Shown in pieces: positions 49,237 through 58,745 of a DNA stretch of 64,000 bases (its first letter is position 1; every line of letters begins with the position of its first letter). The position numbers and the translations under genes were made by a program. The DNA is from Acidocella aminolytica 101 = DSM 11237 (lineage in GTDB: Bacteria > Pseudomonadota > Alphaproteobacteria > Acetobacterales > Acetobacteraceae). Location: NCBI RefSeq assembly GCF_900129125.1, contig NZ_FQVJ01000004.1:1-64000 (forward strand), read 5' to 3'. Under the pieces are notes generated by a model. That model did no database searches. It saw only the letters and a program-made list of their open reading frames with translations, and was not told the DNA's origin.

Positions 49237-49773
49237 ATGATGAAAGAGTTGCCCCTCTCCAAGGTCTATCAATTCATTGAACCCGGACCGGTGGTGTTGC
49301 TCACCACGCAGGTGCCAGGGACAAAACCGAATGTCATGACAATGTCATGGCTTATGATGCTGGAGTTTGAACCACCGCTCATCGCCTGCGTTGTGGCTGA
49401 GGGCAATTACAGCTTCGCGGCGCTGCAGAAACAGCATAAATGCGTCATCGCCGTGCCGCCCGCGAATCTAGCCAAGATCGTCACCGATATCGGCAACTGC
49501 ACGGGCGGGGATACGGATAAGTTCGGCAGTTTCGACCTCACCCCCCTGCCCGCCTCGCAGGTTGAAGCTCCGCTGATTGGCGAGGCGATCGTCAATCTGG
49601 AGTGCAGGGTCAAAGACTCGCAAATGGTGAAAGCGTACAATCTCTTCGTGCTGGAATGTGTGAAGGCCTGGGAGACCCCGAAGCTCAAGGACGCCCCCAT
49701 GCTTCACCATCACGGCTATGGGCATTTCTCAGTGGATGGCGAGCGCATACACATTAAATCCAAGATGCGCTAA
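49237..49773 (+). CDS. Flavin reductase-like domain protein
   Basis: The 178-residue protein is of the flavin reductase-like FMN-binding split-barrel family: VVLLTTQVPGTKPNVMTMSW (FMN-binding strand region), EFEPPLIACVVAEGNYSFAALQ, and LVLECVKAW-type strands near residue 140. Such proteins reduce FMN or act as small flavin oxidoreductases. Starts at 49237 and 49240 are consecutive ATG codons right after the gatB terminator, with no clear Shine-Dalgarno, so the transcript may begin inside or just after that hairpin. Confidence 0.85.
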   Translation: MMKELPLSKVYQFIEPGPVVLLTTQVPGTKPNVMTMSWLMMLEFEPPLIACVVAEGNYSFAALQKQHKCVIAVPPANLAKIVTDIGNCTGGDTDKFGSFDLTPLPASQVEAPLIGEAIVNLECRVKDSQMVKAYNLFVLECVKAWETPKLKDAPMLHHHGYGHFSVDGERIHIKSKMR

Positions 49774-49809
49774 CCAGCCCGCTCCGGCTTCCAAAAAGCC
49801 TGAGCCGTT

Positions 49810-50799
49810 CTACGCAACGCCGGGGAATTGCGGAATCAACCCGCTCGCCTCGGCCATCGCCCGGCTCTCGGCAATCGACTTGCTTACCATCAGCGCCGCT
49901 GCCAATGCCTGCTTACCGGCCAGCCCATCCACTGCCACCTTCGCGCCATCCAGGCAGGAGGCAAAAAACGCGTAATGCTCGGCAGAGAGCGCATCATGGT
50001 CCTGCCAGCCAGCCTGCTCGATCCCGAATTCCGGAAAGCCCGGCACCTTGGTACCAATGCCCCGCCCCACCAGCGTCAGCTTCCGGGCTGAGAAATCCAC
50101 TGTCAGATAGCCGGTCTGCGAGAAAATCCTCATTTTCCGCTCGGTTTTAAGCGAGATCCGGCTGGCGGTGATCGTCGCCACCGCACCGGAGGCAAAGCGG
50201 ATTCGCGCATTGGCGATGTCATCAAAGGTGCTCGCCACGGGCGCACCCACCGCGTCCACGCTCACCACCTCCGAGTCGGCCAGCGTCAGGATCAAATCGA
50301 GGTCATGGATCATCAAATCCAGAATCACTGAAACATCCGTTCCGCGCGGCTTGAACGGGGCGATTCTCAGCGCCTCGATATAAAGCGCGCGCCCCATGCG
50401 CTGGCTCACCGCCCCATGCGCGGCGGAAAAACGCTCCAAATGCCCAACTTGCAACACAACCCCGGCCGCTTGCGCCAAGGTAATCAGCTCATCCGCCTGG
50501 TCCAGCGTCGCGGCAATGGGTTTTTCCACCAGCACATGCTTGCCCGCCTTCAGGGCACGGGCAGCGTGTTCATAATGGAACTCAGCCGGGGCCGCGATAA
50601 TGACCGCCTCCGCTTCCATCAAAATTTCGTCAACGGTCTTTACCGGACAGCCTGCTTCCCAGGCGACTTCCTTGGCGCGGGCAGGGTTTGGGTCCGCCAG
50701 CCCTATGAACTTCGCGCGGGTTGCCCCCGCCAGTTTCAAAGCATGGTAACGGCCAAAATGGCCCGCCCCAATCAGCCCAACCTGCAAACGCTTGCTCAT
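49810..50799 (-). CDS. Gfo/Idh/MocA-family oxidoreductase
   Basis: The 329-residue protein has an N-terminal Rossmann fold (VGLIGAGHFGRYHALKL), the family EKP motif in HVLVEKPIAATLDQADEL and a C-terminal alpha/beta domain with DLMIHDLDLILTLADSEVVSVDAVG. Members oxidise or isomerise sugars with NAD(P). Substrate unknown. It is sometimes found near lpxB and lpxI in alphaproteobacteria; here its neighbour is the divergent secD. Confidence 0.9.
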   Translation of the reverse strand: MSKRLQVGLIGAGHFGRYHALKLAGATRAKFIGLADPNPARAKEVAWEAGCPVKTVDEILMEAEAVIIAAPAEFHYEHAARALKAGKHVLVEKPIAATLDQADELITLAQAAGVVLQVGHLERFSAAHGAVSQRMGRALYIEALRIAPFKPRGTDVSVILDLMIHDLDLILTLADSEVVSVDAVGAPVASTFDDIANARIRFASGAVATITASRISLKTERKMRIFSQTGYLTVDFSARKLTLVGRGIGTKVPGFPEFGIEQAGWQDHDALSAEHYAFFASCLDGAKVAVDGLAGKQALAAALMVSKSIAESRAMAEASGLIPQFPGVA

Positions 50800-50887
50800 G
50801 TCTTTGGTGCTCTATTCCGCTCCGGGGTTGCACGCAACGCTCCGCCCCTTCATACGGCAAGCGGTTTGGCATTTTTCGGAGCCCGCG

Positions 50888-52465
50888 TTGCTTTATTTCA
50901 GCCGTGCGAAGACATTCGGTATCCTGCTCGTCTGCGCGTTGGGGGTGCTGCTCAGTCTGCCCAATCTTTGGGCCAGACCGGGCTGGCTGCCCGGCTTTGT
51001 TCCCTGGAACCAGGTGCATCTGGGCCTTGACCTGAAAGGCGGCTCCTACCTGCTGCTGCAGATCGACACCAAGGCGATCGAGAAACAGGACCTCAACTCG
51101 CTGGTCGGCCAGGCCCGGCAGACACTGATCAAGGCGGGGCTGGGCTATAAGGACCTGCATGCGGACCTCGCCAAGAGGCAGGTGCTGCTCACCCCGCTGG
51201 ACGGTCAGACCGCGCAGGCACTGAAAACGCTGAAGGACCTCATCACCTATCTGCCGAACTCGCCCACCCCCAGCCTCGCCGTGATACGGCAGCCGGATGG
51301 CAGCATCGCGCTTTCCATCCCCGCCCAGGCCCAAACCGCGCGCGATACCCAGGCGGTGCAGCAGGCCATCACCATCATTCAGCGCCGTATTGACGGCTCA
51401 GGTGTGCTCAACCCCATCATCCAGCGCCAGGGCAGCAACCAAATCGTGGTCCAACTGCCCGGTATCTCAGACCCTGGGCGGGTGAAGAAACTGATTGGCA
51501 CCACCGCGCACATGACCTTCCAGATGGTCGATAGTCACGCTGTGCCCGGCCAGCCAGCCCCGCTGGGCGATGAATGGCTGCCTATGTCCAACAACCCCCA
51601 GCAGAAGCTCGCAGTGCAGACTGAAGTAGCCGTTGATGGCGCCAGCCTGACCAACGCCCAGGCCAGCACAGACCCGCAAACCGGGCAATGGGTGGTGAAT
51701 TTCACCCTCAACGCCGTCGGCGCGCGGGAATTCGCCGACACCACCGCCGCGAATGTCGGCAAGCTGTTCGCGATTGTGCTGGACGGTAAGATCATCGAGG
51801 CGCCGGTGATCCGCGAGCCGATTACCGGCGGTTCCGGTCAGATTTCGGGCAATTTCACGGCCCAGTCCGCGACCGACCTCGCGCTGCTGCTTCGTGCCGG
51901 CGCCCTGCCCGCGCCCTTGAACATCGAGGAAGAGCAGAGCGTCGGTCCCCAGCTGGGTGCGGATGCCATCCGCGCGGGCGCTATCTCGCTCGCTGTCGGC
52001 TTCGTGCTGGTGCTGTTCTTTATGGCGCTGTTTTATGGGCTATTTGGCTGGTTCGCGAATATCGCGCTAGTTGCCAACCTGATCATCATGCTCGCCATTC
52101 TGTCAGTCATGGGGGCCACGCTCACCCTGCCGGGTATGGCGGGTATTCTACTGACCCTCGGCATGGCAGTAGATGCGAACATCCTGATCAATGAGCGCGT
52201 GCGAGAGGAGGTAAAGAACGGCCGCAAGCCGCTCGCCGCCCTGGAGGCCGGTTATAAACGGGCTTACGGCACCATCATCGACTCCAACGTGACCACGCTG
52301 CTGGCCCATATCACGCTGTTTATCTTCGGCTCGCCGCCGGTGCGCGGCTTTGCTGTGACCATCTGCGCCGGCATCATTACCACCATGTTCACCGCTACGG
52401 TGGTTGTGCGTCTCATCACTTCGCGCTGGTACGCCGCGCGCCGTCCCGCTGCTCTGCCCGTCTAG
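50888..52465 (+). CDS. secD: Protein translocase subunit SecD
   Basis: SecD works with SecF in proton-driven completion of Sec export. The protein starts with a membrane helix (FGILLVCALGVLLSLP), then the motif HLGLDLKGGSYLLLQID, a large periplasmic domain (about 60-340) and a C-terminal membrane block with ISLAVGFVLVLFFMALFYG and GMAVDANILINERVREE. The start used is a TTG at 50888 with CGGAG six bases upstream, giving 525 residues, because upstream codons do not look like SecD. It is 10 bases before secF. Confidence 0.95.
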   Translation: MLYFSRAKTFGILLVCALGVLLSLPNLWARPGWLPGFVPWNQVHLGLDLKGGSYLLLQIDTKAIEKQDLNSLVGQARQTLIKAGLGYKDLHADLAKRQVLLTPLDGQTAQALKTLKDLITYLPNSPTPSLAVIRQPDGSIALSIPAQAQTARDTQAVQQAITIIQRRIDGSGVLNPIIQRQGSNQIVVQLPGISDPGRVKKLIGTTAHMTFQMVDSHAVPGQPAPLGDEWLPMSNNPQQKLAVQTEVAVDGASLTNAQASTDPQTGQWVVNFTLNAVGAREFADTTAANVGKLFAIVLDGKIIEAPVIREPITGGSGQISGNFTAQSATDLALLLRAGALPAPLNIEEEQSVGPQLGADAIRAGAISLAVGFVLVLFFMALFYGLFGWFANIALVANLIIMLAILSVMGATLTLPGMAGILLTLGMAVDANILINERVREEVKNGRKPLAALEAGYKRAYGTIIDSNVTTLLAHITLFIFGSPPVRGFAVTICAGIITTMFTATVVVRLITSRWYAARRPAALPV

Positions 52466-52475
52466 GACCCGCCCC

Positions 52476-53423
52476 ATGTTCACCAAACCGGCTTTCCGCT
52501 TTGTCCCGGACGGGACCAGAATTCGCTTCATGAATGGCCGCTTCGCCGGGCTTATCACCTCGGCAGTGCTGTCTTTCGCGTCTGTCGTGCTGTTCTTCCA
52601 TCCGGGCCTGAATATGGGGCTGGATTTCAAAGGCGGCGTGGTGTTGCAAGTTCAGACCCCGCAAAAGGCCGATTTCCCGGCCCTGCGCGGCGCGTTGGCC
52701 AGCGCCGGGTTGAGCGACGCCGCACTCCAATCCGTCGGCAAGAAAGGCGATCAGGTACTGATCAGCCTGGAAAGCCGCGACAATGCTAGCGCCACCCAAA
52801 CCGCCATTGATGAGGTGCAAACGGCCCTCAACAAAGCCGCGCCAGGGTCGAAGATCCTCTCCACCCAAGCGGTCGGCGCGTCGGTCTCCAACCAGCTTTT
52901 CTTGCAAGGGCTGGAGGCGTTGGGCCTCTCCTTCGTGATGATCCTGATCTATATCTGGTTCCGGTTTGAGTGGCAGTTCGCCGTCGGCGCCGTGGCGACG
53001 CTGGTTCTGGACACCACCAAAACCATCGGCTTCATGGTCATCACACGCATCCCGTTCGACCTGGTGACCATCGCGGCGATTCTAACTATCATCGGCTATT
53101 CCACCAACGACAAGGTAGTGGTCTATGACCGGGTCCGCGAAAATCTCCGCAAATATAAAACCATGAAACTCCGCGAGCTGATCGACATTTCAATCAACGA
53201 AACGCTGAACCGTACTCTTGGCACCAGCGGCACGGTGTTCCTGGCGGCTCTGCCTCTGGCCTTGTTTGGCGGTTCGGCACTTTCAGGCTTCGCCTGGATC
53301 ATGCTGTTTGGCATCGTGGTGGGAACTTCCTCCTCTATCTTCATCGCCGCTCCAATTTTGCTATTTCTGGGCGAACACCGGCTGCGTCGCTCCGCGTCCT
53401 TGCCTAAAAAAAATGTTAACTAA
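52476..53423 (+). CDS. secF: Protein translocase subunit SecF
   Basis: SecF completes the SecDF complex. The 315-residue protein has an N-terminal helix, the NMGLDFKGGVVLQVQ motif (about residue 45), a short periplasmic domain and five C-terminal membrane helices including YSTNDKVVVYDRVRENLRKYK and ETLNRTLGTSGTVFLAALPL. The ATG at 52476 has AGGA upstream. yajC, often upstream of secD, is absent here. Confidence 0.96.
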   Translation: MFTKPAFRFVPDGTRIRFMNGRFAGLITSAVLSFASVVLFFHPGLNMGLDFKGGVVLQVQTPQKADFPALRGALASAGLSDAALQSVGKKGDQVLISLESRDNASATQTAIDEVQTALNKAAPGSKILSTQAVGASVSNQLFLQGLEALGLSFVMILIYIWFRFEWQFAVGAVATLVLDTTKTIGFMVITRIPFDLVTIAAILTIIGYSTNDKVVVYDRVRENLRKYKTMKLRELIDISINETLNRTLGTSGTVFLAALPLALFGGSALSGFAWIMLFGIVVGTSSSIFIAAPILLFLGEHRLRRSASLPKKNVN

Positions 53424-53512
53424 CTGATAAAAAACTTTTTTAGTCGCGCCTTCAGAAAAAAACTGTTACACGAGGCTGTGATAATTTTACACAAGCCTCG
53501 GTAATTTAGACG

Positions 53513-54259
53513 ATGCTCATAAAGGCGCCTGCTTCCCAGTCTGCCGATACGCTTCGCCTGCACTACCAGCCCGTTATCCGTTTGCGGGATGGCGCCTTGA
53601 GTCATGCCGAGGTTTTGGCCCGAGGCATCGCGCCAGATGGCGCTTTGCGAGGCCAGCAATGGCTCATTGAGGCCATGGATAAGCCTGACCTCGCCCTCAG
53701 CATGACCAGAACGATCATGGAGCAGGCGTTGAGTGAGTATCAGGCACTCAACCTATCCGTGTTTGGCGTGCCAGTCGCCTTCAACCTGCCGCTCAGTGTG
53801 CTGGTCCACCCTGAAACATGGGGCCTGATCGAAAAACTCCGCGCTCAATATTGTCTCGCAGCGTGTTTACTGCGGTTTGAATTAACCGAGACCCAACCAG
53901 TGCATGACCTTCATTTGACCACCGCGCGCATCCAAGATCTGCGTGAGGCGGGCTATCTTCTGGCTTTAGATGATGTGATACCCGACACGCCGTTTCTGGA
54001 CGCGCTCATGGCGGGACCGATCAGCGCCGTTAAGCTGGACCGTTCAGTTGTCATTGATGAACACCCAGAGGCGCAGGTCTTTATCGGCCAAGTCAGCAGA
54101 AACGCGGCTCTCAATGGGCTAGACGTTGTGGCTGAAGGTATAGAAACAAACGCGCAACTCCAGCGAATGCAAGGTCAGGGTGTCACTCATGGACAAGGAT
54201 TTCTGCTATCCCGCCCCATGACGGCGCCAGCGCTTGCCGCCCACCTCGCAGCGCGCTGA
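53513..54259 (+). CDS. EAL-domain cyclic-di-GMP phosphodiesterase-like protein
   Basis: The 248-residue protein is a single EAL domain with no sensor or GGDEF partner. The signature is EVLAR (near 33-37) in place of EALAR, and other key positions are kept: Asn in VAFNLPL, Glu in RFELTET, DD in ALDDVIPD, Lys in AVKLDRS, Glu in VAEGIET and Gln in GQGFLLSRP. So it may hydrolyse c-di-GMP or bind it. A hairpin (CGAGGCTGTG and CACAAGCCTCG, 53473-53503) lies between secF and its start. It converges on the MBL gene with no gap. Confidence 0.88.
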   Translation: MLIKAPASQSADTLRLHYQPVIRLRDGALSHAEVLARGIAPDGALRGQQWLIEAMDKPDLALSMTRTIMEQALSEYQALNLSVFGVPVAFNLPLSVLVHPETWGLIEKLRAQYCLAACLLRFELTETQPVHDLHLTTARIQDLREAGYLLALDDVIPDTPFLDALMAGPISAVKLDRSVVIDEHPEAQVFIGQVSRNAALNGLDVVAEGIETNAQLQRMQGQGVTHGQGFLLSRPMTAPALAAHLAAR

Positions 54260-55213
54260 TCAGACTGACGCTTCACCCGCGCTAAGCCCAAAACGGCGTT
54301 TTGCGTCCTCCTGCATACGGCTCACACGTTCGCGCCAGCTTTCATGCTTCACCGCCAGAGCGGTCAACGCAATATTGTCCGGGTGATCCTGGTTTTCCGG
54401 TGAAAGCTCCCGCACCGTGCCTTCGGCCTTTAGCTTCAGCAAATGCGCCAGCACATTGCGTTGCGCCGCCGCCTTCAAAAACAAATCTGCTTTGGCATAT
54501 AAATCCGCCGCTAGAGCCGCCACGCTCCACTCCCGCCCCGCCAGCGCCATCAGCACCGCACGCTCACGTTTTTGCCGGTGAGCCAGCAACGCCGCCGTCA
54601 GAATTCGCGGCTCTGACAACATCGGACCGTGTCCCGGCAAAAAAAGATCATCCTCCCGTTCCAGCAAAAGCGACAATGAGCGGTAATAATCCCCCATATC
54701 CCCATCAGGCGGGCTGACAATTGAGGATGACCAAGACATCACATGGTCGCCACTAAACAGAAGTCGTTCGCCCGCCTGCCCCTTGAAGGCAAAGCAAAGA
54801 TGATCCGTCGCGTGGCCTGGCGTATGAACAGCCGTGAACCCGCTCACCTTACCCCCATCAGAGAGCTTGATATCCGGCACAAATCCCAGATTGACGGATA
54901 CTTCATAAACAGCCACCGGCGCCCTGGTGGCCTTGGCCAAGGCGGGGACTGCACCGCAATGGTCGGTATGCGTATGCGTCAACAAAATCACACTCAACTC
55001 CCTGCCGGCGATGGCGACAAGCAGATCAGCCACATGCGCCGTATCATCCGGCCCTGGATCAATAACAGCCAAACCGTCCGCTGTTTCCACAAGATAGCTG
55101 TTGGTGCCGTGATAGGTCATTACCCCTGGATTGGCCGCAACAACGCGTTGAATGCCCGGCAACACATCCAGGCAAATATGGCGCGGCGGCTCAGGCTCGG
55201 TCAAAAATCCCAT
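54260..55213 (-). CDS. MBL-fold metallohydrolase (LACTB2-like)
   Basis: The 317-residue protein has the metallo-beta-lactamase motif THTHTDHCGAVPAL (near residue 100), TPGHATDHLCF (near 160), LFSGDHVMSW, and a C-terminal winged-helix-like part (about 240-310) typical of LACTB2 and the CPSF-like RNases, with HILL-type LLKLKAEGTVREL. Nucleic acid or thioester hydrolysis is possible. It lies 48 bases downstream of the small membrane protein gene and is probably cotranscribed. Confidence 0.9.
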   Translation of the reverse strand: MGFLTEPEPPRHICLDVLPGIQRVVAANPGVMTYHGTNSYLVETADGLAVIDPGPDDTAHVADLLVAIAGRELSVILLTHTHTDHCGAVPALAKATRAPVAVYEVSVNLGFVPDIKLSDGGKVSGFTAVHTPGHATDHLCFAFKGQAGERLLFSGDHVMSWSSSIVSPPDGDMGDYYRSLSLLLEREDDLFLPGHGPMLSEPRILTAALLAHRQKRERAVLMALAGREWSVAALAADLYAKADLFLKAAAQRNVLAHLLKLKAEGTVRELSPENQDHPDNIALTALAVKHESWRERVSRMQEDAKRRFGLSAGEASV

Positions 55214-55261
55214 GTTTACATTATGCCGTTAAGCAGGCGCAAAGAGCAAATGCGCCCAGCC

Positions 55262-55426
55262 TCACCCGTAAGTGTACGCCACCCACAGTACGCCAAACAC
55301 CACCACCATGCACACAATTCCCAAAATCACCGGCACGGCCACGGTATGCGGCGGCTCGCGGCTCAACCCATGGGGCGCATGCGGACCAGAATCGCCATTT
55401 TTTTCTGAAAAATTCTTTATATTCAT
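55262..55426 (-). CDS. Small single-pass membrane protein, 54 residues, unknown
   Basis: The frame starts at ATG 55424-55426 with a strong GGAGGT site 8 bases upstream and stops at 55262. It begins MNIKNFSEKNGDSG, has a His/Pro-rich stretch (PHAPHGLSREPPHT) and then one membrane helix of about 20 residues (VPVILGIVCMVVVFGVLWVA), ending YTYG. The N terminus is probably cytoplasmic. I do not recognise a family. It is in line with the MBL hydrolase gene on the same strand, and a perfect palindrome overlaps its ribosome-binding site. Confidence 0.75.
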   Translation of the reverse strand: MNIKNFSEKNGDSGPHAPHGLSREPPHTVAVPVILGIVCMVVVFGVLWVAYTYG

Positions 55427-55438
55427 TCTGTTGGACCT

Positions 55439-55452
55439 CCATCTTAAGATGG
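55439..55452. repeat. Perfect 14-bp palindrome before the small membrane protein
   Basis: CCATCTTAAGATGG is fully self-complementary and overlaps the first bases of the GGAGGT ribosome-binding site. It could be an operator or a small hairpin hiding the site. Confidence 0.5.
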
Positions 55453-55595
55453 CATGCGAGCGCTTTTAGCCAGCGCCAAGATCACTCCTCCTTTGCCTAA
55501 ATTATGCGCTTCAAGCCCCTTTCAAGGCAACAAAAACCGCGCGTGCTTCAGGGGGCTGGGTGTACTTGCACGCACGACTGGGCCATCTATCCGGC

Positions 55596-56864
55596 ATGGC
55601 ACCGCCGCAAGACCCTGATTCCACCCTGCGCGCCACGCTGCGCCGCCATAAGCTTTTTGCCTCGTCACTGCTGGTACTCATGGCCGGGTTGACGGTTGGC
55701 AGCTATTGGCTTTCGCCCTCTGGCTGGGCGTCTCTGCTGCATGATGCCGCCAAGGCTGGCTTTATTGGCGGCGTGGCCGACTGGTTCGCCGTAACCGCCT
55801 TGTTCCGCCACCCGCTCGGCCTGCCAATTCCGCACACCGCCATTCTGCCCGCGCAGAAGCAACGTTTGGGGGACGCGCTGGGCCGGTTTGTCGCCAATCA
55901 TGTGTTCACAGAGGCGGATATTAAGCGCCTACTCGGCAATCTGGACACCGCCGCCATTTTGCGCCGCTTCCTGTCTGACCCAGCCGCCGCCCGCCCGCTG
56001 GCCGAAGCCCTGGCCGGTATGTTGCCCAAACTGCTCTCCACCATTGAGGACGGCCGCGCCCGGCGGCTACTCAACCGGCTGCTGCCAAAACTCATCGGCG
56101 GGCGCGCCGCTGGGGTAGTGGTGGCCCGCGCCTTGGCCGGGCTGGTGGAAGGTGGCAAGCACCAGGAAATGTTCTCCTTCATCCTCACGCAGATCAAGGA
56201 GACACTGGCCGCGCGGGAAGAAAGCCTGCGCGATGCAATAAAAGAGCGCGTGACCGAGCACGGCGGCAAACTGGTGGGGTGGGCCGTGGGGGCAACCATC
56301 GCCAAGCGCGTATTGTCCGCCGTGAACAACGAACTGGATAAAATCAGCCCAGATTCTTCTGAAATCCGCGATGCCTTCGATGAATGGATCCGCGTCGAGA
56401 TCGCCAAGCTGGAAACCGACTCTGAACGCGCGGCGGAGCTCGGCCAAGCGCTGAAGGGCGTGATGGCGCATGAAACCGTACAAGCTTGGATCTGGGATGT
56501 TTGGGCCCGTATGCGCCGCGCGCTGGAGATGGACGCCGCCAACCCGCATGGCCGCTCAGTCGCGGTGATTGAGGCCGCACTCGGCAACCTGTCCGAGGTT
56601 CTGGCGCGGGATGAGGTCGCGCAGGCGCGGCTTAACGGTGCTGTGCAGGGCATGGTGCTGCGCGTTCTACCTAGCGCACAGGCGGAAGGGGCTAAGTTTA
56701 TCGGCCGAGTCATCGGCTCCTGGGAAGCCCAGACCCTAACCGAAAAACTCGAACTGCGTGTGGGCAAGGACCTACAATATATCCGCGTCAACGGCACGCT
56801 GGTCGGGTTTTTGCTCGGAGCGGTTTTGAACCTCATTTTCCGTTTCGCGCCCCTGCACCATTAA
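55596..56864 (+). CDS. DUF445 (YjiN-like) membrane protein
   Basis: The 422-residue protein has the DUF445 pattern: an N-terminal membrane helix (FASSLLVLMAGLTVGSYWL), the conserved block KAGFIGGVADWFAVTALFRHPLGLPIPHTAI, long amphipathic helices, and a C-terminal membrane helix preceded by VNGTLVGFLLGAVLNLIFR. The family is widespread and its role is not established. The ATG at 55596 matches the family start; the frame extends to 55560. It is divergent from the small membrane protein gene. Confidence 0.88.
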   Translation: MAPPQDPDSTLRATLRRHKLFASSLLVLMAGLTVGSYWLSPSGWASLLHDAAKAGFIGGVADWFAVTALFRHPLGLPIPHTAILPAQKQRLGDALGRFVANHVFTEADIKRLLGNLDTAAILRRFLSDPAAARPLAEALAGMLPKLLSTIEDGRARRLLNRLLPKLIGGRAAGVVVARALAGLVEGGKHQEMFSFILTQIKETLAAREESLRDAIKERVTEHGGKLVGWAVGATIAKRVLSAVNNELDKISPDSSEIRDAFDEWIRVEIAKLETDSERAAELGQALKGVMAHETVQAWIWDVWARMRRALEMDAANPHGRSVAVIEAALGNLSEVLARDEVAQARLNGAVQGMVLRVLPSAQAEGAKFIGRVIGSWEAQTLTEKLELRVGKDLQYIRVNGTLVGFLLGAVLNLIFRFAPLHH

Positions 56865-56947
56865 ACCTTGTCTGACCTTCACGCCCGCGTCACGATCTGA
56901 AACAGCAAATTAACCATCCCGCCTTGGATGCGCCGTACGGGTGGTTT

Positions 56948-57457
56948 ATGGTGCCAAACATGAAATCTCTGCTTGCATCCTCTCTTCTTGCCCTTGTTCC
57001 CGCTGCTGCCATGGCCGCCGGCCCTGTCGCGCTTGGCCCAAATGGCGGCAAATACGGAGACTGGACCGCCGCCACCTATGGCGGCGGCAATGCTAAGGTC
57101 TGTTATGCGTTTACCACCGTGCAAAGCTCTAAGCCCGCCATTCAATCCCGCGGCAAGGTGATGCTCACGGTGAGCGAGCGCAAAGGCTCGCAGAACGAAG
57201 TGTCGATCACGTCAGGCTATGACTATCCGAAGGACGCCAATGTAAAGCTGACCGTCGGATCCCAGGACTTTGATTTCTATACGCAAAAGAATATCGCGTT
57301 TACCACTTCGGGCGAAGGCGCCGTGGCCGCCTTCAAAGCGGGAAATTTTGCCATTGTCACCGGCCCAGCGCCGAAGGATAAGCTCACAGTTACCGACAAA
57401 TTCTCTCTCTCTGGCTTCACCGCAGCTTACAAGGCTATCTCCGACGCATGTCACTAA
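56948..57457 (+). CDS. IalB-like periplasmic protein
   Basis: The 169-residue protein has a signal peptide (cut after AAAMA) and the invasion-associated locus B fold: [19 protein letters not shown], then [21 protein letters not shown] and [14 protein letters not shown]. The two cysteines near both ends suggest a disulfide. IalB was named from Bartonella, but most alphaproteobacterial members are not virulence factors and have no known function. The start may be 56960 instead. It overlaps rlmN by 10 bases. Confidence 0.82.
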   Translation: MVPNMKSLLASSLLALVPAAAMAAGPVALGPNGGKYGDWTAATYGGGNAKVCYAFTTVQSSKPAIQSRGKVMLTVSERKGSQNEVSITSGYDYPKDANVKLTVGSQDFDFYTQKNIAFTTSGEGAVAAFKAGNFAIVTGPAPKDKLTVTDKFSLSGFTAAYKAISDACH

Positions 57458-58614
57458 CCACCAATCTCACCGCCGCTGAGCACGAGCGTATTCTGGCCAA
57501 GGCGGCGCATTTCTCGCCGCCGCCTTACATTATGCCCGATGGGCGGCGGGATCTGGTCGGGCTATCGCGCGAGGAGTTGGCGGCTGAGGTTGAAGCCTTT
57601 GGCGAAAAACCCTTCCGCGCCAAGCAACTTTGGCACTGGATCTATCACCAGGGCGTGCGGGAGTTCCCGGCAATGTCCAACATCGCCAAGCCCTTGCAGG
57701 AGAAGCTGGCGGAACGTTTCGTCATTGGCCGCCCGGAGGTGGCGACCGACCAACTCTCTAAGGACGAGACGCGCAAATTCTTATTCCGCTTCCGCGACCA
57801 TGAAGCGGTGGAAACCGTTTACATCCCGGACCGCCAGGAGGATCGCGGCGCGGTATGCCTATCCTCCCAAGTAGGTTGCACCCTCTCCTGCCGTTTCTGC
57901 CATACTGGCACTCAACGCTTGGCGCGCAACCTCTCGGCGGCGGAAATCGTCGGCCAGTTCATGGCAGCACGTGATGCCTATGGCGAATGGCCCAGCCCCA
58001 AGGGTGAAACGCCGCGCTTGCTCTCCACCATCGTGCTGATGGGCATGGGAGAGCCGCTTTATAATTACGAAAACGTCGCCAAAGCCATGAAGATCATCAT
58101 GGATGGTGAGGGCATTGCCCTCTCCCGGCGGCGCATCACACTTTCCACCTCCGGCGTGGTGCCGATGATGGACCGCGCGGGCGCGGAGCTGGGCGTAAAT
58201 CTCGCCATCTCCCTTCATGCCGTACGGGACGATTTGCGTGACGAGTTGGTGCCGCTGAACCGCAAATACCCGATCAAGGACCTCATCGCCTCCTGCCACC
58301 GCTATCCCGGGGCATCCAACGCGAGGCGCATCACTTTCGAGTATATCATGCTGAAGGGGCTGAATGATTCCGAGGCCGATGCGCGGGAGTTGGTACGCCT
58401 CATCGCGGGCCTGCCCGCCAAGGTGAACCTCATCCCCTTCAACCCCTGGCCCGGCTCATCCTACGAGCCTTCAACACCCGAGGCGCTGAAGAAATTCGCC
58501 GCTATCGTGATGAAAGCGGGCTATGCCTCGCCCATCCGCACCCCGCGCGGGCAGGATATCCTAGCCGCCTGTGGGCAGCTTAAGAGCGCGCTGGAACAGG
58601 AAGCGGCTGAGTAA
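57448..58614 (+). CDS. rlmN: Dual-specificity RNA methyltransferase RlmN
   Basis: RlmN is a radical SAM enzyme that methylates C2 of A2503 in 23S rRNA and A37 in some tRNAs. The 388-residue protein has [15 protein letters not shown], the iron-sulfur motif [13 protein letters not shown] (CxxxCxxC), [14 protein letters not shown], the catalytic cysteine region near the end (AACGQL) and [17 protein letters not shown]. It overlaps the end of the ialB-like gene by 10 bases, a common alphaproteobacterial pair. Confidence 0.97.
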   Translation: MSLTTNLTAAEHERILAKAAHFSPPPYIMPDGRRDLVGLSREELAAEVEAFGEKPFRAKQLWHWIYHQGVREFPAMSNIAKPLQEKLAERFVIGRPEVATDQLSKDETRKFLFRFRDHEAVETVYIPDRQEDRGAVCLSSQVGCTLSCRFCHTGTQRLARNLSAAEIVGQFMAARDAYGEWPSPKGETPRLLSTIVLMGMGEPLYNYENVAKAMKIIMDGEGIALSRRRITLSTSGVVPMMDRAGAELGVNLAISLHAVRDDLRDELVPLNRKYPIKDLIASCHRYPGASNARRITFEYIMLKGLNDSEADARELVRLIAGLPAKVNLIPFNPWPGSSYEPSTPEALKKFAAIVMKAGYASPIRTPRGQDILAACGQLKSALEQEAAE

Positions 58615-58745
58615 ACGCCCCTTGGCAAGCTGCTCCGTAACATTAGCTTACCCGCAGAAAAACCTCATTTTCGCTTGAACATGGCCATCGTCGACCTGAC
58701 ATCTCGGGTCCGAAGATGGCCAATCCAGTGAAGGAGGTGCGGAAA

